From Taenia hydatigena (lineage: Eukaryota; Platyhelminthes; Cestoda; Cyclophyllidea; Taeniidae), in contig JADWOT020001247.1 in NCBI GenBank assembly GCA_036345935.2, positions 124,001 to 188,000 on the forward strand: a stretch of DNA of 64,000 bases, written 5' to 3'. Shown here in pieces: positions 57,529-64,000 of the stretch (its first letter is position 1; each line of letters starts with the position of its first letter). The notes under the pieces are model-generated. The model made no database searches. It had not been told where the DNA came from and was given only the letters and a program-made list of their open reading frames with translations. A program made the translations under genes and the position numbers.

Positions 57529-57727
57529 TTATCTAAGGAGAAAGGGGCTAAAGATTGGTACTAAGCTGGTAGGCATTCGAGAACCGGTGCCACGACCTCA
57601 ACTCTGTCTTCGCGGATGGAATCAATCTACCACCTCTCATTGCTTTGGCGGACTGGTAATTAAAATGCACAATCACTTTATTGATAATCAGCTAAACGAA
57701 GGAACGGGTCAATTAGATGTAAAGTAG
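57476..57727 (+). CDS. Hypothetical ORF, 83 aa
   Basis: Charged N-terminus, then Leu-Lys-Ile-Gly-Thr-Lys-Leu-Val-Gly-Ile-Arg-Glu-Pro and an Asn/His-rich end. Overlaps the end of the interrupted frame above in a different register. May be its frameshifted continuation. Confidence 0.28.
   Translation: MQKEEERNSRVRDFAGTDYLRRKGLKIGTKLVGIREPVPRPQLCLRGWNQSTTSHCFGGLVIKMHNHFIDNQLNEGTGQLDVK
57677..57682 (-). terminator. Candidate polyadenylation signal AATAAA (minus)
   Basis: AATAAA on the minus strand, 485 nt past the stop of the 58-60 kb gene. It would give a 3' UTR of about half a kilobase; hexamer alone, so weak. Confidence 0.3.
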
Positions 57728-58167
57728 CGAGGGTATGGATAAGCCATTCAATTAATCAGCCAAACAAAATCAATCAACTAGTCAGTCAAATCATCAAATC
57801 ACTGCTCGATGGATTGGTTTAAGAATTGGGGAATCATTCAGCTAGATTGAGGTTAAATACAGCAATGGCAGCAGTAGCACGAGAAAAAGAGGTAGCGGAG
57901 ACGCCTCCTCAGTCGTTTGAACCACTACAGTGAAAGAAGAGTGGAAGAAGAAGAAAGTGTGTTCTCTTGGGTGGGAAAGACATTGACATGTTAAACGGGA
58001 GGATGAAGTAAAGAGTACAAGCTTACCGAAGGAAGCAGACGAGTTAGAGGAAGCGGATGGTTGGCTAGGACAAGAGAAGTGCAACAAGTGAGCTCTTGGC
58101 TCAAGTATTAAGGCAAGTACTGGCTGGGTGGATAACCTACTTGGTTCTAAGTGCAATGGCACAGGTA

Positions 58168-59969
58168 TTAGAGCCACTCATCAGAGTCGATTAAGTTGCA
58201 CAGAGTCCTATATTTTCCTTCTTGCAATCTCCTCACCATATCCACATCCCTTTTTCCTCCACCCTCCTTCTCTTCACCTGGCTCTACCTCAGCCTCGAAT
58301 TCCATACCCACCTCCTCCGTCGCTCCCCGCGTGGTCGAGAGTTGGCTTGCCGGCAATGGTGTCACTGTGGTGAACGATGACGACGTGGGAGAATCTGATT
58401 CCATCCAGGAGGGTGGCAACTGCCACCACTCCGCCTGCTCATCCATATCCGACCACTGACTCGTCAAAGTCAAGTAGTCGGACAGGTCACATTCCGATTC
58501 CTCGTGCCCCATCAACTCGACCTCGTCTTCATCGCTCTGTGTCTGTACCTGCTGGCCTCTGGAGCTGTCCGTCTTATCGTCGCGGGTGAGGCCTGAGCGA
58601 GGGGAGAAATATGAATGAGTGAATGTGAGCAGAGGAAGCTGAGTAAAGAATGAAGGCTGCAATGGGAAGGAAGGAGGCACTCACCGGTGTGTTTGGTGAC
58701 GTCGTCGAGAGATGTTGATGTCGTCGTCAGTCGTACCAGGGAATGCAAGTGGGAGGTATGGGTGGGAACTGGGCCCGGAGACGAGGAACAAGTGGGGAAT
58801 GGGGGCGATAGTGGATTATCAGTTGCTATGAAAGAGCAAGATCTGGTGGGTAGAGTGCTTTTCCAGGTTGCCGTCAGTTGTGAATGCCACAACATCAATG
58901 CTGGCGTTGGTGGTAGTGAGGTTGGGCGACACTACAACAATAAGTAGAAGGAAGAAGTGCTTAAGCCCAGTGTGCACTGCTATTGCTGCAAGTGATAAAT
59001 CAGGTGAGTCAGTGTGGAATCCACTTACAAATGAGTGGGGCGCCCCCTGAAAATTGGTCTTTTCGAAGGTAGGATGGATGGCGTCATTTGCGAAGTTATG
59101 TTCATTTACAATTGTGAGCGCTAAGTGAAAAATAGCTTTAAGTGCTATTTAGCCTGTATAAGGACAGAGGGCGGAGAGAAATGGGCGTAAAATGTGCCAC
59201 AATAATAGCGGGCCTCCGCTGTCCGTCTAGACTCCTCATCGAATCATTCGAGGTTTATTTCACAGTGAGACTGCATTCGATTATGGGTTTGAAATTGAGA
59301 AGGATGAAAGAATAAAGGATTGGGATAGAGCAGAAGGAGAGGAAATAGCATAGTGCAGCTCAGCTGGTAACTGGAAGAGTGCGTTAATTTATTTTTGGGT
59401 GACATGAGCTATTATTTACACTCCAGACTTTTCATGCATAACAACAAATTTGATGCAAGGTAATGGCGTTTTTATTTGTATTTAATTGACTCCTTTAAAC
59501 AAAAAACTGAAATTAGAGTGATTTTATGAGCTCTGGGATTGCTGAGGTGCCTTGATGAAGTTTACCGTCACATAAGTTGGTCCTGGTTTGCAGGAGAGTA
59601 CAAGTTAGGGATGTGCTGCAGGCAACGGCAAAAGAGGTAGGAATAAGTACTGACTCCGACGTGACTTGAACACGCAACCTTCTAATCTGGAGTCAGACGC
59701 GCCACCATTGCGCCACGGAATCACACTGCTAAGGAAGGTGTGGTTAACCACCTCAGCATCATCGCATGGAGTGCTGTGCACACCTGTATTGGAAAAAGCA
59801 ACAACATCAATTACATAGATGGAGGCACACATCGGTCCATTGGACACGCAGTTAAAGGGGCTGACGGGAAGTGGAGGCGCAAGAGGAGACATCTGCTTGG
59901 TCGCAGGCGTCGGCGCTTCAGCAACAGAATGTTCTACTGCCGCGCTCGTGGGACGGATTTGATTTCTGG
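58168..59969 (-). CDS. 3' part of a minus-strand gene, disordered acidic protein
   Basis: Exons in transcript order: 59969-59815, 59046-59029 (18 nt), 58931-58685 and 58592-58168 (TAA). The last two are firm: donor CACCG|GTGAGTG, acceptor CCCTCGCTCAG, a 92-nt phase-1 intron, exact frame, and acceptor CTTATTGTTGTAG before the 247-nt exon. The 18-nt microexon lies between CAATTTTCAG and TTT|GTAAGTGG and is phase 0 on both sides, as is the proposed exon 59815-59969 (acceptor TTTCCTCTAG; weaker donor TAT|GTAATT). The protein part is Ser/Thr/Pro-rich, then acidic: Gln-Ser-Asp-Glu-Asp-Glu-Val-Glu, later Val-Glu-Pro-Gly-Glu-Glu-Lys-Glu, ending Ser-Asp-Glu-Trp-Leu. This predicts an intrinsically disordered tail with no named domain. 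The N-terminus is missing. Confidence 0.6.
59651..59722 (-). tRNA. tRNA-Trp (anticodon CCA)
   Basis: A complete 72-nt cloverleaf. The acceptor stem GATTCCG/CGGAGTC has one G-T pair; the D arm is GCGC/GCGC around AATGGTG; the anticodon stem is TCTGA/TTAGA with loop CTCCAGA; the variable loop is AGGTT; the T arm is GCGTG/CACGT with loop TTCAAGT; the discriminator is A. Anticodon CCA (complement of 59688-59690) reads UGG, tryptophan. The sequence closely follows the general eukaryotic tRNA-Trp pattern, with internal A and B boxes. No intron. A TTTT on the minus strand at 59633-59630 can end polymerase III transcription. It lies, in the same orientation, inside the proposed first intron of the gene at 58168-59969. 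Confidence 0.95.
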
Positions 59970-60102
59970 CTAGAGGAAATATCTACGAATCTCTTCTTCC
60001 CCATTCCTCTCATCCTTGTTTCACTCCTTCTTCATCATAGCCCAACGATTCCTCCTGTCATGGCCCGAAGACTGCTCGTTCGATACTATTTAAATTAAGT
60101 TC

Positions 60103-60312
60103 CTAATTGCGCAACATATCGGTCTTCCAACCGTAGTAACTAAATCCTAGCGTAAGATACCATTTTTGCCTTGACAGTTTTGCGCACACTGAAATCACCA
60201 AGTAAGGCATGCCACAGCTTCCTGCCGGTGTCGGTTCTTCGGTGACAGCACCAAATACAGCCATTTTCGCACACACCAAAACATAACCACGCAGAGGAAT
60301 TCTGGCGTTCAA
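60103..60312 (-). CDS. Hypothetical ORF or exon, 69 aa
   Basis: Minus frame with Gly-Tyr-Val-Leu-Val-Cys-Ala-Lys-Met-Ala-Val-Phe, a Glu-Glu-Pro-Thr-Pro-Ala-Gly-Ser-Cys-Gly segment and an aromatic tail. GAACGCCAG could be an acceptor near its start. It lies upstream of the 58-60 kb minus gene and might contribute an exon, but contains a stop at its end, so only part could be used. Confidence 0.27.
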   Translation of the reverse strand: MNARIPLRGYVLVCAKMAVFGAVTEEPTPAGSCGMPYLVISVCAKLSRQKWYLTLGFSYYGWKTDMLRN

Positions 60313-60319
60313 TTATTAG

Positions 60320-61770
60320 TGACCAGCCTACTTCTCGCCAGCACTCTTCCTACGTCTCTGTCCTTATTTCATTTATGACGTACAAAATTGACCGACATCT
60401 GCTTCCCAGCCCAGCCCTTCAAATCCTTATATGTCTAAGCCCTAGAACATGAAAACGGACACTTCTGCGAGTCAGAGTGGGCCTCAGATAAGATTGTAAA
60501 CGGTGCTAATGCAACGTTACTCGTTCTTTTAACTGCCTAAAATGCCTTTGAATAGAGAGACAAAGCGCTGCCTTATCCTCGACCTCTAATTTTGACATAG
60601 AAGACAAAGATAATCACAGGTACCGACTCACCACAGCAACACAGTAGAAAAAAAGACCGGTTATACGCCCATTTTTTACTCTCTCATTATTTGCTCTTTT
60701 TTTCCTTTGCGGCACTGATTTGGTGAACTGAAACGCATTAGTGAAGCAGACACCTGCATGGTAATTAAAATCTAGGCGGTTGGATTCCAATGGCACCCTA
60801 ACTTTAAAAAGGTATCCAAGGGAACGAAAGAAGGAGGAAAGGTTGCAAATTTGGTAAAATGCTGTAGCGCAGCTCCGTAAGCCGGTCAGACATCTTCATC
60901 GCCGACAAATACACCCTCCTCCTTAAAACTATCCTGTCACGAAGTATACAATAAGAGTGCTTTCGTAAAATATGGTTTTCATCCGCGTAATGCCACTTCA
61001 GGATGGCATCACCGCCTTCTCAGGATTCGTTGCAGAATGTATCCGTGCGAAAAGGGATTCGGTTGAGTACACCCATGACCAGGGAGTCATTTGCGTGTGA
61101 CGGCTGCATTGCGCAAGCAGTCTGATCAACCCATGAGGTTATTCACTCGTAGAAAGTAATGCTGAAAACACATATACCAATGGTTCTCTATCAGTACAGA
61201 TTTTAATTAATAACTGTGGGGACAACAATTATTTTCACCTAGGCTAACGGAAAGAAATTTGGGTTCGGATTTACATAACAAAAAAATTAGTAGTTACACA
61301 GTGTAGAACTGCAGAAGGCAGCATTTGACAGAGAGCTTGCAACAGGCCTGTTCATTGTGCCATGTGTGTCCATGCATATTTTAGCATCTACTTCCTAGCC
61401 ACCAGCATTAAGCTTAACCATTCTGACAAGTTAAGGCCCACAACAGTGGACAGCACTGACTCTTGTCGTGATTACAGATTTAAATACAATCATTTCGCTG
61501 CATTTATGTAGGGTTTCCGCCTAAGCTTTTAACTGTTGTGTTGCAAGCATTACCTCAAGAGCTTTAAAGCACGGCATGATGACTTTGATTGATAGATGAC
61601 GAAGTGGAGCTTGCGAGTTACTTACTAGAATAAAAAAATACAGAATAAATAGAACATATGCATCCATATGCTGAAGCAATAACTACGTCTTCAGCACTTT
61701 CTTAAATACACTTCCCGCCCATTTTTCCTAGCATTATACCTTCAACCACTCTACTATTCGATTCTTCCAA
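60320..61770. other. No supported gene
   Basis: A single 60-codon minus frame (60614-60796). No exon I can support. Confidence 0.4.
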
Positions 61771-61777
61771 AATCCTT

Positions 61778-61978
61778 TTACGAATAAAACGATTCGCATC
61801 CATGTAGAGAGGCAGTGCCCACTGCAATTTCGGACCCCGCCTCCTCATCCCCTGGCATGGTTCGGACGGCTGTAGACACCTGCTCTTCGGGACGAATGAT
61901 TAACGACAGAATGAATTTCTTCATCATCACTACTCCAGTATCATCAATGTTATTCTCTTGTGTCCAAATCCAACTGCC
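61778..61978 (-). CDS. Candidate exon, 66 codons, acidic middle
   Basis: The minus frame is open between TGA at 61979-61981 and TAA at 61778-61780. It reads Ile-Asp-Asp-Thr-Gly-Val-Val-Met-Met-Lys-Lys-Phe and then Met-Pro-Gly-Asp-Glu-Glu-Ala-Gly-Ser-Glu. A donor-like TATTC|GTAAAA overlaps the stop and an acceptor-like TTGAGGCAG sits at the start, so it could be an internal exon of a minus gene. The plus strand is open too (61815-62003) with a Ser/Pro-rich reading. Confidence 0.32.
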   Translation of the reverse strand, partial: GSWIWTQENNIDDTGVVMMKKFILSLIIRPEEQVSTAVRTMPGDEEAGSEIAVGTASLHGCESFYS

Positions 61979-61989
61979 TCAACTCACAT

Positions 61990-63150
61990 TCACCCCGCAC
62001 TGAAATAATGCAGTCTGTGCTGTACTCATCTCATCCATTCAGGTCTCCTCAAACGCGCCTTACATTAGTACACGTCCGCTGCAATTCAATTGACAACCCT
62101 CTGCTTTCCTTCTTCTTCTTCTCTCCGCCTGTTCCCCCTCATTTCTCCACTCCTGATTAACGAAATGTGTGCAGCACAATACAGTCGACGATTGTACATA
62201 TCTGCTTGTCGTAAGGCATGACTGATGATTGAACGTGGTCCACGATTCTTACTAGTGTAGCCGTATCAACGCCATTCCCCTTTTCTGACACAATGGACAG
62301 AACACTGTAAAGCGCAATGAATTTTCCTTATAGCCGCTATCTATGCCTGCGATAACAGGCAGGAATCGCCCAAAAAAGGCAAGCATTTATAGGTGGACTA
62401 ATTTATCTTCGATGATGCTGCTGTTGCAAAGACGAGTCCAAGTAGAGGCGAATGCACATTCATCCGTGATTTGACAGGAAACTAGTAAATGGCAGCACTT
62501 ATCAGGGTTTATTTGGAAATGTCAATCAGCTAGTTTCGTTAGCCTGGCGATGCACTTGTGCACGCTATGAATCTCCTTATATTACTAGTCGCAATTAATT
62601 TCAATAAATTGTCCTTTCCTGTGCCCTGCCCTAAGTCATCCAAATCAAAAAAATCACTTGTAGGCTTTCTTTACAAACATTGGTTTATTCTTTATGTGCC
62701 GCACAAATGAGCTGGACAAAGTTCTACTTATCAAAAGCAGATGCAAGTTGAGGAGCACTCTAGCAATAACCAGGAGATTTGTGAAGAGGATTGAGTGGCA
62801 GAGGTTGTATAAATACAAATTGTTTGCAATATGATTTCATAGAAAATTTTAAAAAAATCCTTTCATGCTTGCGAGGGGGTAAATTTAGCAAATACACGCA
62901 TTTGTAAAAATGATGGGCAAATACTGATTAGAGTAAAGCACAAGAATGTATCTTACCAGTAGCCATTGTAGACTCCCCATGAAAGATAGAAGTTGCCAGT
63001 AAAGTGAGGCAGATGTGCAGCAACATCACTCCTAAAGATGTAAGTCGCATTCACACTCTACACATGCGAGCTTATAAATGTGCTGCAAGCCAGTTGAATG
63101 GCCTTCTCTTGCCCTGCAAAGCGACCTGTGAATTTACATGCACACCGTGA
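61990..63150. other. No supported gene
   Basis: One 66-codon plus frame at 61960-62160 over a pyrimidine-rich stretch; otherwise no coding signal on either strand. Confidence 0.4.
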
Positions 63151-63278
63151 AATCATTTATCATTGGGTCGTCTTAGGCAAAGTGCTGAGTTGTCTAGCGA
63201 TAGCTTCTCTAGCATTACCGCATTTACCCTCAACGACGTGATGAACTGCAATCTTGTGAGTTAATAATTTGCACGGAT

Positions 63279-63521
63279 TTACGAGAAAGCTAACACGAGT
63301 ACTAGAACTATGGCAATTAATGTAGAAATGGATGCCGAACCTTTGGTGTGAACACTGAGAATTGATGATAGACCCGTCCAATAGATGCTTCTTCGACGTT
63401 CGTTCGACCTAGGACACGCTATTATAATACTTGGAGGCTCATACGTTAAAAATGACAAGTTTGTTGCACTGCCTGCGGCTGATTCAAAAATAGGGGACAG
63501 CAAGGTTGTGCCTGTGACCAA
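63279..63521 (-). CDS. Hypothetical protein with C-terminal hydrophobic segment, 80 aa
   Basis: Coding-like minus frame: Thr-Thr-Leu-Leu-Ser-Pro-Ile-Phe-Glu-Ser-Ala-Ala-Gly, an Arg-rich middle (Asn-Glu-Arg-Arg-Arg-Ser), and a strongly hydrophobic end (Ile-Ala-Ile-Val-Leu-Val-Leu-Val-Leu-Ala) running to the stop, like a tail anchor or lipid-anchor signal. A second frame (63160-63381) overlaps. Could be a terminal exon; no acceptor is clear. Confidence 0.35.
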   Translation of the reverse strand: MVTGTTLLSPIFESAAGSATNLSFLTYEPPSIIIACPRSNERRRSIYWTGLSSILSVHTKGSASISTLIAIVLVLVLAFS

Positions 63522-63582
63522 AGGGCACTAGTCACTGTGGAATTGTGGGCTGATATTCTCCTTAGCTAGCTGCAGCTATTAC

Positions 63583-63954
63583 TTGAAAATTACTGTGGAG
63601 ACAAACACAGTGAAACATTTTGCCGAAAGGTTCAGTCGATTGTGCACATCAGCGATGGTAGCAATGGCTTTCATTGAGCAATGTCAAAGACGAAGGCAAT
63701 TAATCTGTTCCGCCGTAGATCTGCAGTTTACTGTTACGTCAATAAGGATCCACGGCACCAAGTTTATGGGAATATTTCGAAACATGCTGGATTTTCCATG
63801 TTTGATGTGTTTGCTGATAATCAGAACTAAAGCAATCACGCACAAGTCACCAATAAGAGCAGAAGACGATTCTAACTCATGCAATGCGACAATGAGTGTA
63901 AAACTTAAGTCAGCAGCTAACTCTGCATCCGACATAAACTACAGGAGAAACTAA
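63583..63954 (+). CDS. Hypothetical ORF, 123 aa
   Basis: Mixed, protein-like frame: Val-Lys-His-Phe-Ala-Glu-Arg-Phe-Ser-Arg-Leu-Cys, a Cys-Gln-Arg-Arg-Arg-Gln patch, a hydrophobic Cys-Leu-Met-Cys-Leu-Leu-Ile-Ile stretch and a Ser/Lys-rich end. The minus strand is open over 83 codons (63684-63935). Length is near the chance limit. Not recognised; it may extend no further as TAA is at 63952-63954. Confidence 0.33.
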   Translation: MKITVETNTVKHFAERFSRLCTSAMVAMAFIEQCQRRRQLICSAVDLQFTVTSIRIHGTKFMGIFRNMLDFPCLMCLLIIRTKAITHKSPIRAEDDSNSCNATMSVKLKSAANSASDINYRRN

Positions 63955-64000
63955 GAGGGTAAAAGAATACGATAGATGCTGAGGACTAATGCAAAGGCGC

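Noticed and set aside
58196..58950. Several plus-strand and third-frame ORFs over the 58 kb gene
   Set aside because: They are shadows of the GC-rich minus-strand exons, which have matching splice sites and phase.
1..64000. Prokaryotic systems (operons, CRISPR arrays, phage or toxin-antitoxin modules)
   Set aside because: No long ORFs, no ribosome-binding sites, no regularly spaced repeats; the tRNA and splice signals are eukaryotic.

Overview
The window reads as eukaryotic, AT-rich (roughly 40% GC by eye), gene-sparse genomic DNA. There are no long uninterrupted ORFs, operons, Shine-Dalgarno sites or CRISPR-like arrays. Coding signal comes as short exons of about 20-370 nt, bounded by GT..AG sites with pyrimidine-rich acceptors and GTAAGT/GTGAGT-type donors, and several inferred introns are only about 40-90 nt. 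A metazoan with compact introns, such as a flatworm (tapeworm-like), would fit, but that is inference; no gene here fixes the taxon. Two features are firm: a tRNA-Trp(CCA) gene at 59651-59722 (minus), and a five-exon C2H2 zinc-finger gene at 30210-31125 (plus) with four short exons carrying the fingers. The next best is the 3' part of a minus-strand gene at 58168-59969, whose exons join in phase and whose proposed intron contains the tRNA.

Layout. 0-11.5 kb: mostly non-coding, with two dispersed repeat families (A near 1.1-1.7 and 4.9-5.6 kb; B near 0.4-0.6 and 11.2-11.45 kb), a candidate terminal exon at 8.27-8.39 kb and a G-rich, C-poor tract at 9.8-11.06 kb. 11.7-16.3 kb: small plus-strand exon models and two minus-strand exons, including convergent terminal exons at 14.2-14.8 kb. 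17.4-20.7 kb: a coding-like segment broken by one stop, a minus open frame, a third family A copy and a decayed zinc-finger segment. 21.9-25.3 kb: short ORFs that from 22.8 kb are all on the plus strand. 25.3-29.4 kb: nearly empty, ending in a tRNA-like (SINE-like) repeat. 30.2-34.5 kb: the zinc-finger gene, a three-exon plus model (33.0-33.6 kb) and a minus terminal exon (34.3-34.5 kb). 34.6-47 kb: sparse single ORFs. 47.1-54.4 kb: the densest cluster of spliceable exons, mostly plus strand. 54.4-64 kb: a 48-nt near-perfect hairpin, a stop-interrupted ORF, the minus gene with the nested tRNA, and two ORFs at the right edge.

Most exon models were assembled by eye from reading frame, splice motifs and phase. 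Open frames of about 60-130 codons are expected by chance in 64 kb of such DNA, so confidences below 0.4 should be read as hypotheses. Apart from the zinc fingers and the tRNA I could not assign products, and I see no pathway or operon linking the genes.
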